A stretch of 64,000 nucleotides of DNA, taken from the NCBI RefSeq assembly GCF_004923315.1, contig NZ_CP039642.1:496001-560000 (forward strand), written 5' to 3'. Shown piece by piece: positions 27,754-36,830 of this stretch. The notes under the pieces were generated by a model, which was not told where the DNA came from, made no database searches, and saw nothing but the letters and a program-made list of their open reading frames with translations. A program made the translations under genes and the position numbers. This DNA comes from Azospirillum sp. TSA2s (GTDB lineage Bacteria; Pseudomonadota; Alphaproteobacteria; Azospirillales; Azospirillaceae). Position 1 is the stretch's first letter. Each line of letters starts with the position of its first letter.

Positions 27754-30015
27754 ATGTACGCCCATTCGCCCCAGCCAATCCCGTCAGCCGGATCGCCGCC
27801 CGCCCTCACCGGGGCCACCGGCGCACTGCGGCCGATCCTGGAGCCGGGGCGGACCTGCTGGCGGGTGGAGGACACCGCGAGGCTGGGCGTCATCGTCGAT
27901 GCCGAGGATTATTTCGCGCTGGCCAAGGCGGCCATGCGGCGCGCCCGGCGCAGCATCTACATGACCGCCTGGGATTTCGACGCCCGCATCCGGCTGATGC
28001 CGCAGACCCGCCGCCCGCGCCGGCCCGACCGGCTGGGCACGCTGCTGAACTGGCTGGCGACGACGCGGCCCGACCTGCACATCCATGTGCTGAAATGGGA
28101 CTATGCCGAGCTTTTCGACCTCGCCCGCTGGTCGCACCCCTTCATGCTGCGCAACTGGCTGACCCACCGGCGCCTGCAATACCGGCTGGACAGCGACCAT
28201 CCGACCGGCGCCTGCCATCATCAGAAGATGCTGGTGATCGACGATCAGGTCGCCTTCTGCGGCGGGCTGGACGTCACCGCCAACCGCTGGGACACCCGCG
28301 CCCACCATGCCCATGACCCGCGGCGGCGCCAGCCCGACGGCAAGCCCTATGAGCCGTTCCACGACGTGATGATGGCGGTGGACGGCGACGCCGCCCGCGC
28401 GCTGGGGGAGATGTTCCGCGACCGCTGGGCGCGCGCCACCGGCGAGACGCTGACGCCCCCCGCCCACTCCCCCGGCCGGCCGGCCCGCCGCCGCCCGCTG
28501 GCCGCCGACCCCTGGCCGCCCGGCTTCGAGCCGATGCTGCGCGGCGTGCGCGTCGGCATCGCCCGCACCGATCCCGCCTACAACGGCCGTGAAGCGGTGC
28601 GCGAGGTGGAAGCGCTCCATCTGGAGGCCATCGCCCAGGCGCGCGACGTCATCTATCTGGAAAGCCAGTATTTCGCCTCCACCGCGGTGGCCGAGGCGCT
28701 GAAGGCGCGGCTGGCCGAGCCGGACGGGCCGGAGGTGATCGTCGTCAACCCGGTGCGCACCACCAGCTGGCTGGAGAACACCGTCATGCTCGGCGCCCGT
28801 GCCCGGCTGACCCGCGAGCTTCGCGAGGCCGACCGCCACGGCCGCTTCCGCCTGTTCGCCGCGCTGACCGACGGCGGCGCCTGCATCACCGTCCATGCCA
28901 AGGTGATGGTGGTGGACGACCGTCTGCTGCGCATCGGCTCGGCCAACCTCAACAACCGCTCGATGGGTCTCGACACCGAGTGCGACCTTGCGCTGGAAGC
29001 CGGGCCGGGGCCGGAGCATGCGGAGACCCGCCGCGCCATCCGCCACACCCGCGACGACCTGATCGCCGAGCATCTGGGATCCACGGCGGCGGCGGTCGCG
29101 GCGGCGCACCGGCGGCTGGGGTCGCTCACCGCCGCCATCGAGTCGCTGCGCAAGCCGATCGGGCGGACGCTGGAACCGCTGCACGACCCCGAACCCGACG
29201 GGCTGGCCGCCGCCGTCGCCGACGCCCGCGTCTTCGATCCCGAACATCCGGTCGGCGCGGTGGATATCGTCCGCCGGGTGCTGCCGTCGCGCATCCCGCG
29301 CACCCGCCACTGGCTGATGCTGGCCGGCGTCCTGGCCCTGCTGGGGCTGTGGGGCATGTGGCGCTACACCGCGCTCAGCGAATGGGCGACGCTGGGCTCC
29401 GTGCTGACCGTCTTCCACAGCCTGGGCGAGAGCCCGCTGGCGCCGCTGTGGCTGATGCTGGCCTATGTCGCCGGCGGCTACGTCATGTTCCCGCTGACCG
29501 TGATGATCGCCGCCACCGCCATCGTCATGGGGCCGTGGTGGGGCTTTCCCACCGCGATGGCCGGGGCGGTCGCCTCGGCGGTGGCGATGTTCTGGACCGG
29601 GCGAATGGCGGGGCGCGACCTGCTGGACCGCCATGGCGGGCCGCTGATCGCCCGCATCAACGAAAAGCTGGCCGACAGCGGCATCGCCGCGGTGGCCGGC
29701 GTGCGCGCCGTGCCGGTGGCGCCCTACACGGTGGTGAACCTCGCCGCCGGCGCGTCGAAGCTGCGCTTCGGCGACTATGTGATCGGCACCATGGTCGGTC
29801 TTGCGCCCGGCATCCTTGCCTTCAATCTGCTCGGGCACCAGCTTGAGCGCACCATCACCAACCCCGGGGCCGGCGACATCGCGCTGCTGGCGGGGATGGC
29901 GGCGGTGGCGATCGGGCTCGGCTGGGTGACCAGCCGCCTTCTCGGCCGTTCCGGCCGGAAACCTGCGGATGTGGGGCAAGACGACAGGGCAGACGAAAGG
30001 AATTTGGAACCGTGA
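27754..30015 (+). CDS. Phospholipase D-family protein fused to a VTT (DedA-like) membrane domain
   Basis: 753 residues. Two HKD phosphodiesterase motifs: HHQKMLVIDD (His about 156) and HAKVMVVDDRLLRIGSANL (His about 381), each followed by Asp and the GG or N-x-R-S-x-G-L-D-T-E signature, so the PLD active site is complete. The C-terminal third is a multi-helix membrane region with the VTT/SNARE-associated pattern (GPWWGFPTAMAGAVASAVAM, later VRAVPVAPYTVVNLAAGA). The architecture suggests phospholipid cleavage or transfer at the inner membrane. The stop overlaps the GTG of the following phosphatase gene as GTGA. Confidence 0.9.
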   Translation: MYAHSPQPIPSAGSPPALTGATGALRPILEPGRTCWRVEDTARLGVIVDAEDYFALAKAAMRRARRSIYMTAWDFDARIRLMPQTRRPRRPDRLGTLLNWLATTRPDLHIHVLKWDYAELFDLARWSHPFMLRNWLTHRRLQYRLDSDHPTGACHHQKMLVIDDQVAFCGGLDVTANRWDTRAHHAHDPRRRQPDGKPYEPFHDVMMAVDGDAARALGEMFRDRWARATGETLTPPAHSPGRPARRRPLAADPWPPGFEPMLRGVRVGIARTDPAYNGREAVREVEALHLEAIAQARDVIYLESQYFASTAVAEALKARLAEPDGPEVIVVNPVRTTSWLENTVMLGARARLTRELREADRHGRFRLFAALTDGGACITVHAKVMVVDDRLLRIGSANLNNRSMGLDTECDLALEAGPGPEHAETRRAIRHTRDDLIAEHLGSTAAAVAAAHRRLGSLTAAIESLRKPIGRTLEPLHDPEPDGLAAAVADARVFDPEHPVGAVDIVRRVLPSRIPRTRHWLMLAGVLALLGLWGMWRYTALSEWATLGSVLTVFHSLGESPLAPLWLMLAYVAGGYVMFPLTVMIAATAIVMGPWWGFPTAMAGAVASAVAMFWTGRMAGRDLLDRHGGPLIARINEKLADSGIAAVAGVRAVPVAPYTVVNLAAGASKLRFGDYVIGTMVGLAPGILAFNLLGHQLERTITNPGAGDIALLAGMAAVAIGLGWVTSRLLGRSGRKPADVGQDDRADERNLEP

Positions 30016-30821
30016 TCCGTTTCAGCCGTGACCGTGTCCAGCGCATCGCCGCCGCGTTGCGCGCCGCCCGCGCCCGCCGTCCCCGCCGTGCCGACCGCCG
30101 CAGCAACCCCATCCCGGACGGCATGGCCGCGCTCAGCGTCGCCACCTGGAACATCCACAGCTGCGTCGGGCTCGACGCCCGATTCGCCCCCGACCGCATC
30201 GCCCAGGTGATCCGCGACCTCGACGTCGACCTGATCGGCCTGCAGGAGGTTGGCTGGCACCATCGCGGCGAATCGGGGATGGACCAGTTCGCCTTCCTGG
30301 AGCGGCACACCGGGCTGACGGCCTATGCCGGCCCGACCAAGCACAGCGAGCGCGCCCATTACGGCAACTGCCTGCTGACCCGCCTGCCGGTGCGGTCGAT
30401 GGAGACGATGGACCTGTCCGTCGGCAAGCGCGAGCCGCGCGGCGCCATCGACGCGGTGGTGGAGGTGCAGGGCCGCCCGGTGCGGGTGATCGTCGCCCAT
30501 CTCGGCCTCGACCCCTGGGAGCGGGCCAAACAGGTTGGTGACATAGTGTCGCGGGTGGAAAGCCAGCCGGAGCTGCCCACCCTGTTCATGGGCGATCTGA
30601 ACGAATGGACGCCCAGCTCCCCCCGGCTGCGCCAGCTCGCCTCCTCCTTCGCCGACGTCGCCAATCCGCGCAGCTTCCACGCCCGCATGCCGACCCTGCG
30701 GCTCGACCGCATCTATGTGACGGGAGGCTTGCAAATCCCCGCTTTCGAGGTGGTTCGCACCATCCTCACCCGTCGGGCATCGGACCATCTGCCGGTCCGC
30801 GCGGTGCTCGCCGTCCCCTGA
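30012..30821 (+). CDS. Endonuclease/exonuclease/phosphatase-family protein
   Basis: 269 residues. EEP-fold catalytic motifs: SVATWNIHSC, DLIGLQEVGW (catalytic Glu), HLGLDPWERAKQV, FMGDLNEW (Asp/Asn pair) and RASDHLPVRAVL (Asp-His). Members hydrolyse phosphodiesters in nucleic acids, inositol phosphates or sphingomyelin; translational coupling (GTGA) to a PLD-VTT protein points to lipid head-group chemistry, by inference. No signal peptide is obvious; the N-terminus is very Arg-rich. Confidence 0.88.
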   Translation: MIRFSRDRVQRIAAALRAARARRPRRADRRSNPIPDGMAALSVATWNIHSCVGLDARFAPDRIAQVIRDLDVDLIGLQEVGWHHRGESGMDQFAFLERHTGLTAYAGPTKHSERAHYGNCLLTRLPVRSMETMDLSVGKREPRGAIDAVVEVQGRPVRVIVAHLGLDPWERAKQVGDIVSRVESQPELPTLFMGDLNEWTPSSPRLRQLASSFADVANPRSFHARMPTLRLDRIYVTGGLQIPAFEVVRTILTRRASDHLPVRAVLAVP

Positions 30822-30906
30822 ACGTCAACGGCTGTTCCTAAACGTCAGTATGACCAACGGAGTCGCGCTCCGAGGTCATAGCGGAATCGTTGCGGTTGAT
30901 AATTTT

Positions 30907-30950
30907 TTGTGCAGTGCAATGTTCTTTTAACAACAGAGCTTTGCAAATGC
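30907..30950. promoter_or_regulatory. TGC/GCA-rich sites upstream of phaZ
   Basis: TTGTGCAGTGCAA at 30907-30919 and TTGCAAATGC at 30941-30950 lie in an AT-richer stretch of the gap before phaZ. PhaR repressors of PHA-cycle genes bind TGC/GCA-rich sequences, so these are candidates, weakly supported. Confidence 0.3.
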
Positions 30951-31074
30951 GAAGAAGCTCTTGACCTATACGCCACCCCTGACGAAGGATATGGTTGGTA
31001 ATACGATCAATACGCTGATCGAAGGTATAACCGACCCTGGCCGACCGGGGGCAGCCGTGACGTGAGGATCTGAT

Positions 31075-32301
31075 TTGCTGTACCATCTGTACGACATGCA
31101 ACACGCCGCCATGCGGCCGATGCGTTTCTGGGCCGAAGCTGCCCAGCACACCTTCCAGAACCCGCTGATGCCGTTGTCCTACACCAAGCTTGGCCGGGCG
31201 GTCGCCGCCGGGGCCGAGCTGGTGGAGCGGACGACCCGCCGCTTCGGCAAGCCGGCATTCGGTCTGGCGGAGACGGTGGTCGATGGGCAGACGGTGCCGG
31301 TTACCGAGCGTTTCGTCTGGCAGTCCCCCTTCTGCAAGCTGCTGAACTTCGCCAAGCCGGAAGGCACGCCGCGCCAGCCCAAGGTGCTGCTGGTCGCCCC
31401 GATGTCGGGGCACCACGCCACGCTGCTGCGCGGCACCGTGGAAGCGCTGATCCGCGACCATGACGTCTACATCACGGACTGGATCGACGTGCGGCTGGTG
31501 CCGATGGCGGCCGGGCGCTTCGACCTGGACGACTACATCGACACGGTGGCGGAGCTGATCCGCTTCCTGGGGCCGAACACCCACGTCATCGCCGTGTGCC
31601 AGCCGGCGGTGCCGGTGATGGCGGCGGTGTCGCTGATGGCGGCGGCGGACGAGCCGGTGCAGGCGCGCAGCATGACCCTGATGGGCGGCCCGATCGACCC
31701 GATGGCCAACCCGACGGTGCCGGTCAAGCTGGCGATGGAACGCCCGCTGAAGTGGTTCGAGCGCAGCGTGATCACCACGGTCCCGGTCTATTATCCGGGC
31801 GCCTTCCGCCGCGTCTATCCCGGCTTCATCCAGTTGTCGGGCTTCATGTCGATGAACCTCGACCGCCACATCAACGAGCATGTCGGCCTGTTCCGCCACC
31901 TCGTCCGCGGCGACGGCGATTCGGCCGAGCAGCACCGCCGCTTCTACGACGAATATCTGTCGGTGATGGACCTGTCGGCGGAATTCTACCTGCAGACCAT
32001 CGAGACGGTGTTCCAGAAGCACGCCCTGCCCAACGGCACCATGATGTCGCGCGGCCGCAAGGTGGAGCCGGCGGCAGTTCGCAAGACCGCGGTGATGACG
32101 GTGGAAGGCGAGCTGGACGACATCTCCGCCCCCGGCCAGACCATCGCGGCGCAGCGCCTGTGCTCGTCGCTGCCGGACGGGATGCGCAAGACGCATTTCC
32201 AGAAGGGCGTCGGCCACTACGGCATCTTCAACGGCCGCCGCTGGCGCGAAGCGATTCTGCCGGAAATCCGCAGCTTCATCCAAAGCCACGACGGGGAGTG
32301 A
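31075..32301 (+). CDS. phaZ: Intracellular polyhydroxyalkanoate depolymerase PhaZ
   Basis: Degrades stored polyhydroxybutyrate granules to oligomers. 408 residues, alpha/beta hydrolase fold, with the intracellular-depolymerase nucleophile region VIAVCQPAVPVMAAV (cysteine in place of the usual lipase-box serine) and C-terminal GVGHYGIFNG with the catalytic histidine. The start is TTG with GAGGA six bases upstream; family members begin MLYHLYE-like, matching MLYHLYDMQHAAM, which supports TTG over the ATG at 31096. Azospirillum accumulates PHB, in line with this gene. Confidence 0.93.
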   Translation: MLYHLYDMQHAAMRPMRFWAEAAQHTFQNPLMPLSYTKLGRAVAAGAELVERTTRRFGKPAFGLAETVVDGQTVPVTERFVWQSPFCKLLNFAKPEGTPRQPKVLLVAPMSGHHATLLRGTVEALIRDHDVYITDWIDVRLVPMAAGRFDLDDYIDTVAELIRFLGPNTHVIAVCQPAVPVMAAVSLMAAADEPVQARSMTLMGGPIDPMANPTVPVKLAMERPLKWFERSVITTVPVYYPGAFRRVYPGFIQLSGFMSMNLDRHINEHVGLFRHLVRGDGDSAEQHRRFYDEYLSVMDLSAEFYLQTIETVFQKHALPNGTMMSRGRKVEPAAVRKTAVMTVEGELDDISAPGQTIAAQRLCSSLPDGMRKTHFQKGVGHYGIFNGRRWREAILPEIRSFIQSHDGE

Positions 32302-32326
32302 GGGGCTGCGGTTTCTTGCGGAGCTA

Positions 32327-32494
32327 GACCCCCACCTAACCTCCCCCGCTCTCAGCGGACCTACGGTCCGCCTGCCGCGTCAGCATAAAGCAAAGCTTTG
32401 TGCGAGAGCTGGGCGGGGGAGGGACTGCCGCCACTCTCCCGCATCAGCACCAATCCCCTCCCCCGCCCAGCGGGGGAGGGTCAGGGTGGGGGTC
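32327..32494. repeat. Palindromic intergenic repeat, family B, copy 2, with nested module
   Basis: Between phaZ and the convergent ethanolamine permease gene. Outer arms and the spacer GACTGCCGCCACTC match copy 1 at 10904-11006. At 32348-32410 the first hairpin tip is expanded by a module with stems GCGGACC/GGTCCGC and AAAGC/GCTTT, which also occurs reversed at 36269-36330. Confidence 0.72.
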
Positions 32495-32514
32495 TAACTT
32501 CCGGTGCCGAAAGC

Positions 32515-33927
32515 TCAATCCACCATCGACCGCGCCTCGGTGAAGGCATCCATATGCCCCAGCCCCGAAGCTCCGCCGGCCTTCACCCGCATGCCGGCGG
32601 TGGCGACGTGGAACAGGTAGCCCAGCGCGAACAGCGCAACGAACAGCCCGAAGACCAGCGCGTTGTAATAGACCATCGTCACCAGGGCCAGCACCGCCAG
32701 CACCAGCGAGATCGCGGGGAACACCGGGTAGAAGGGCGCGCGGTACGGCCGCTCCAGCGCCGGTTCGGTGGTGCGCAGGCGGAACAGCGCCGCCATGCTC
32801 ATGATGTACATGACGATGGCGCCGAACACCGACATGGTGACGATGTTGGCGGTCAGCGGCTGGCCACCAATCTTGATCAGCTCGTCGGAATAGATGGCGG
32901 CGATGCCGATCACGCCGCCGGCCAGGATGGCCCAATGCGGGGTCTTGCGGGTCGGGTGCAGGCGGGCCAGCACCGGCGGCAGGAAGCCGGCGCGGGACAG
33001 CGCGAAGATCTGGCGCGAATAGCCCATGATGATGCCGTGGAAGGAGGCGATCAGCCCGAACAGGCCGATCCACACCAGCATGTGCAGCCAGCCGCTCGAT
33101 TCACCGACCACCGCCTTCATCGCCTGCGGCAGCGGGTCGTTGATGTTGGACAGCGCGTTCCAGTCGCCGACGCCGCCGGCGAAGATCATGGTGCCGAAGG
33201 CCAGCACCACCAGCGTCAGGATACCGCAGATGTAGGCGCGCGGCACCGTGCGCTTGGGATCCCTGGTCTCCTCCGCCGCCATCGCCGCCCCCTCGATCGC
33301 CAGGAAGAACCAGATGGCGAAGGGGATCGCGGCGAAGATGCCGCCGAAGGCGTCCATGCTGAAGCTCGGCGACCCGGCCCAGCCGTTGGCGGTGAAGTTG
33401 GCCCAGGAGAAACCGGGATAGACGACGCCCATGAACACCACCAGCTCGATGATCGCCAGGATGGTGACGAACAGTTCGAAGGTGGCGGCGATGGACACGC
33501 CGGCGATGTTCAGCCCCATGAAGACGATGTAGGCGCCGACCGCCGCGGTCTTCGGGTCCAGACCCGGAAACTGCACGTTCAGATAGGCACCGATGGCGAG
33601 CGCGATGGCCGGCGGCGCGAAGACGAACTCGATCAGTGTGGCGAAGCCGGCGACGAAACCGCCGGTCGGCCCGAAGGCGCGGTAGCTGTAGGCGAAGGGA
33701 CCGCCGGCATGGGGAATGGCGGTGGTCAGCTCGGTGAAGCTGAAGATGAATGTGGTGTACATCGCCGCGATCAGGATCGTGGTGACGAGGAAGCCAAGCG
33801 TTCCCGCCGCCGCCCAGCCGTAGCTCCAGCCGAAATACTCGCCGGAGATCACCAGCCCCACGGCGATCCCCCACAGATGGAGCCCGCTCAGGCTCTTGCT
33901 CAATTCAGGCTTCGTGTTCCCAGACAT
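32515..33927 (-). CDS. Ethanolamine permease (APC superfamily)
   Basis: 470 residues with twelve hydrophobic segments; APC-family features include GEYFGWSYGW, IPHAGGPFAYSYRAFG and EGAAMAAEETRDPKRTVPRA. Closest in pattern to the proton-coupled ethanolamine importers (Eat) found with eutBC. It follows eutC by 65 bases, so the substrate is well supported by context. Confidence 0.88.
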   Translation of the reverse strand: MSGNTKPELSKSLSGLHLWGIAVGLVISGEYFGWSYGWAAAGTLGFLVTTILIAAMYTTFIFSFTELTTAIPHAGGPFAYSYRAFGPTGGFVAGFATLIEFVFAPPAIALAIGAYLNVQFPGLDPKTAAVGAYIVFMGLNIAGVSIAATFELFVTILAIIELVVFMGVVYPGFSWANFTANGWAGSPSFSMDAFGGIFAAIPFAIWFFLAIEGAAMAAEETRDPKRTVPRAYICGILTLVVLAFGTMIFAGGVGDWNALSNINDPLPQAMKAVVGESSGWLHMLVWIGLFGLIASFHGIIMGYSRQIFALSRAGFLPPVLARLHPTRKTPHWAILAGGVIGIAAIYSDELIKIGGQPLTANIVTMSVFGAIVMYIMSMAALFRLRTTEPALERPYRAPFYPVFPAISLVLAVLALVTMVYYNALVFGLFVALFALGYLFHVATAGMRVKAGGASGLGHMDAFTEARSMVD

Positions 33928-33992
33928 GTTGCCTCCTGCCCCTGTTCAAAGGCTTTGAAAGTCACGGCATTGGTGCCGATGGCGGCGCTCTC

Positions 33993-34757
33993 TCAGAACC
34001 GGTCGGTGAGTTGTTTTTTCTCGTTGTCCGGACCGGCAAGGGACGGGGCGTCCTCCTTCAGGGCGACCCCCGTCAGCTTCAGCCGCGCCGCCTCGGTTGC
34101 GAGCCAGCACAGCTTGTCGGCGGCCGTCTGGATCGACAGGCCGTCGGCATGGATGTTGGAAATGCAGTTGCGTTCGGAATCGGCGCGGCCGGGCTTCGGG
34201 TCCCAGGTCAGATAGACCCCCAGCGACTCCGCGGCCGACAGGCCGGGCCGCTCGCCCACCAGCAGCGCCACCAGCCGGGCGCCCATGGCCGCCGCCACCT
34301 CGTCGCCCAGCGCCACCCGCGCCTGTTCGGCCAACACCACCGGCCCGATGCGCAGATGCCCCAGCCGCGCGACGCAGGCATGGACCAGCGGAGCGGCATT
34401 GACCTGCACCGCGGCGGCCGACAGCCCGTCGGCGATCACGAACAGCAGGTCCCACTCCCCCGCCGTCATCGGGGCGGCACTGGCCGGATCGAGCCGGCGG
34501 CCGAGATCGGGCCGGCGCAGATAGGTCGGCCGGTCGGGTGCGGCGCTGTGGACGCGGATCGTTTCCAGCGGCGACAGGTCGGCGGCCAGCCGGTCGAAAT
34601 CGACGGCACTATGGACCGCGTCGCGGGCGCGGGCATGGGCCAGTTGGAACTCCAGCAAAGCCTTGGTCGGCAGGGCGTCGCCGCTGCGGCCGAGCGCGAT
34701 GCGGGCGCGGGTGGCGCTGCGGAAGCGCGCCCATGGATCCTTGGGATTGTCGCTCAT
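33993..34757 (-). CDS. eutC: Ethanolamine ammonia-lyase small subunit EutC
   Basis: With EutB forms the adenosylcobalamin enzyme that splits ethanolamine into acetaldehyde and ammonia. 254 residues; family segments DLLFVIADGLSAAAVQ, LLVGERPGLSAAESLG, YLTWDPKPGRADSERNCISN and IHADGL are intact. Start at 34757 shares one base with the eutB stop. No microcompartment genes are seen nearby, so this is the short, non-carboxysomal version. Confidence 0.95.
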   Translation of the reverse strand: MSDNPKDPWARFRSATRARIALGRSGDALPTKALLEFQLAHARARDAVHSAVDFDRLAADLSPLETIRVHSAAPDRPTYLRRPDLGRRLDPASAAPMTAGEWDLLFVIADGLSAAAVQVNAAPLVHACVARLGHLRIGPVVLAEQARVALGDEVAAAMGARLVALLVGERPGLSAAESLGVYLTWDPKPGRADSERNCISNIHADGLSIQTAADKLCWLATEAARLKLTGVALKEDAPSLAGPDNEKKQLTDRF

Positions 34758-36148
34758 CAGGCCGCACTCCCCAGCAGGGCGGAGACGACCAGGCTCTGGT
34801 CGGGCCAGGGCGGCAGGCGGCGCTGCTCGTCGAGCCAGCCGGCCTTGTCCAGCCACGCTTCGAACTCCGGCGCCGGCGGGCGTTTCAGCAGATGCCGCAG
34901 CCCGAGCACGTCGTGGTACGACAGGCTCTGGTAATTCAGCATGACGTCGTCGGCGCCGGGCACCGCGATCAGGAAATTGACGCCCGCAGTCGCCAGCATC
35001 GTCATCAGGACGTCCATGTCGTCCTGGTCGGCCTCGGCATGGTTGGTGTAGCAGACGTCGCAGCCCATCGGCACGCCCAGCAGCTTGGCGCAGAAATGGT
35101 CTTCCAGCCCGGCCCGCGTGATCTGCTTGGCATCATAGAGGTATTCGGGGCCGATGAAGCCGACCACCGTGTTGACCAGCAGCGGGTCGAAGGCGCGGGC
35201 GACGGCATAGGCGCGGGTTTCCACCGTCTGCTGGTCGACGCCGAAATGGGCGTCGGCCGACAGCGCCGATCCCTGCCCCGTCTCGAAATACATCACGTTG
35301 TCGCCGATGGTGCCGCGCTTCAGCGCCTTGGCCGCCTCCTGCGCCTCGGCCAGCAAGGACAGGCTGACGCCGAAGCCGCGGTTGGCCTTCTCGGTGCCGG
35401 CGATCGACTGGAACACCAGATCGACCGGCGCCCCGCGCTCCATCGCCTGCATCGTCGTGGTGACATGGGCCAGCACGCAGGACTGCACCGGAATGTCAAA
35501 GCGGATGCGCACGGCGTCCAGCATCTCCAGCAGCGCTATGCAGGCCGGCACATTGTCGGTCGCCGGGTTGATGCCGATCACCGCGTCGCCGATGCCGTAG
35601 AGCAGCCCGTCCAGCGTCGAGGCGGCGATGCCGGTCGGGTCGTCGGTCGGGTGGTTGGGCTGCAGCCGGCTCGACAGCCGCCCCGGCAGCCCGACCGTGG
35701 TGCGGAAACGGGTGACGACCGAGCATTTGGCGGCGACGCAGACCAGATCATGGTTCCGCATCAGCTTGGACACCGCCGCCACCATCTCCGGCGTCAGGCC
35801 GGGGGCGAGCGCCGTCAGCGCCGTGGTGTCGGCGTCATAGGACAGCAGCCAGTCGCGGAACTGCCCGACCGTCATGTGCGCCACCGGCCGGAAGGCCTCG
35901 GCGTCATGGCGGTCGATGATGAGGCGCGTCACCTCGTCGGTCTCGTACGGGACCAGCGCCTCGGTCAGGAAGGTTTTCAGCGGCAGGTCGGCCAGCACCA
36001 TGCGCGCCGCCACCCGCCGTTCGTCGCTGTCGGCGGCGATGCCCGCCAGCTCGTCCCCCGACCGCCGCGGCGAGGCGCAGGCCATCACCGCCTTCAGATC
36101 GTCGAAACGGTGGCGCTGCCGCCCCAGATCGCAATGGTACCCAGCCAT
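34757..36148 (-). CDS. eutB: Ethanolamine ammonia-lyase large subunit EutB
   Basis: 463 residues, the B12-binding TIM-barrel catalytic subunit. Seen: GLPGRLSSRLQPNHPTDDPT, VIGINPATDN, FVFIGPEYLYD-like VGFIGPEYLYDAKQ and CDVCYTNHAEADQDDMD. GGGAGG lies five bases before the ATG. First gene of eutB-eutC-permease; no regulator is adjacent. Requires adenosylcobalamin made or imported elsewhere. Confidence 0.96.
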   Translation of the reverse strand: MAGYHCDLGRQRHRFDDLKAVMACASPRRSGDELAGIAADSDERRVAARMVLADLPLKTFLTEALVPYETDEVTRLIIDRHDAEAFRPVAHMTVGQFRDWLLSYDADTTALTALAPGLTPEMVAAVSKLMRNHDLVCVAAKCSVVTRFRTTVGLPGRLSSRLQPNHPTDDPTGIAASTLDGLLYGIGDAVIGINPATDNVPACIALLEMLDAVRIRFDIPVQSCVLAHVTTTMQAMERGAPVDLVFQSIAGTEKANRGFGVSLSLLAEAQEAAKALKRGTIGDNVMYFETGQGSALSADAHFGVDQQTVETRAYAVARAFDPLLVNTVVGFIGPEYLYDAKQITRAGLEDHFCAKLLGVPMGCDVCYTNHAEADQDDMDVLMTMLATAGVNFLIAVPGADDVMLNYQSLSYHDVLGLRHLLKRPPAPEFEAWLDKAGWLDEQRRLPPWPDQSLVVSALLGSAA

Positions 36149-36628
36149 GCCGGCCTCCCGCCCGTCTCATCACGGAAGGCAGAGTGGCACGGGAAACGCG
36201 AAGGGCAGTTGACCGTAGAGCACAAAATGCGGGAACGCCACTCGCTCCGCCTGGATCCCCTCTCCCCCCGCTTTCGCGCAAACTTCGTTTGCGCTGACGC
36301 GACAGGCGGACCTCCGGTCCGCCGAAAGCGGGGAGAGGGTTAGGGTGAGGGGGTCGCGTGGCGAGGATCTTCAAGAATCGCCCACCTTCCGCTCCCCACC
36401 GAATCCACCCCATGCATCCCCCTCACCCCGCCCCTCTCCCCGGGGGGGGGGAGAGGGAGATTCGAGCAGGGGGAGTAGCTGGAACGGCACTCTCCAAGCC
36501 CAAGCGGAAGCGTCAGCGGAGCAATCGGCTAGCGATGCGAACCCAAAGCCCGGCCATACCGTTTCTTCCGCACTGCAGCGCGCCGACCGTCCTTGGACGC
36601 CCGCGCGCAACACGTGAAGGAGACCGTC
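36149..36628. other. Intergenic region upstream of eutB, repeat-rich
   Basis: 480 bases without a supported gene. The first 100 bases should hold the eutB promoter, although no clear boxes are seen. The rest is largely the repeat at 36257-36457, including a run of ten G at 36442-36451. Confidence 0.5.
36257..36457. repeat. Composite palindromic repeat (family A-like) with nested module
   Basis: Outer CCCCTCTCC...GGGGAGAGG arms repeated twice (36257-36352 and 36416-36457). The first tip contains stems GCGCAAAC/GTTTGCGC (36276-36294) and GGCGGACC/GGTCCGCC (36305-36323), the same module as at 32348-32410 but in reverse orientation. Confidence 0.68.
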
Positions 36629-36817
36629 ATGCTGACGCTGTTGCGCACCGCCGTCCTGGTCCTGCCGCTGGTCGCCGTCGCCGCCTGCCACAAGGACGGC
36701 CCGGCCGAGCGGGCCGGCGAGTCCATCGACAACGCCGGCCAGAGCGTCAAGGACGCCATCGACCCGCCGGGTCCGGCGGAAAAGGCCGGCCGTGCCATCG
36801 ACCGGGCGGTGAACTGA
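36629..36817 (+). CDS. Small lipoprotein with internal repeat
   Basis: 62 residues. Signal peptide with lipobox VAVAAC at about residue 20, then a charged helix containing a duplicated pattern G-P-A-E-[RK]-A-G-x-[SA]-I-D (GPAERAGESIDNAG and GPAEKAGRAIDRAV). GAAGGAGACC precedes the ATG. Resembles entericidin-type small lipoproteins in size and character, but I cannot assign a family. Convergent with the DUF1194 gene 13 bases away. Confidence 0.7.
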   Translation: MLTLLRTAVLVLPLVAVAACHKDGPAERAGESIDNAGQSVKDAIDPPGPAEKAGRAIDRAVN

Positions 36818-36830
36818 CTCCCACCCCCGC

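Noticed and set aside
27784..29979. 731-residue open frame on the minus strand
   Set aside because: Shadow of the PLD-VTT gene, which has two intact HKD motifs on the plus strand.
36442..36451. Run of ten G considered as a phase-variation tract
   Set aside because: It is within an intergenic repeat, far from a start codon or promoter, so slippage would have no obvious effect.
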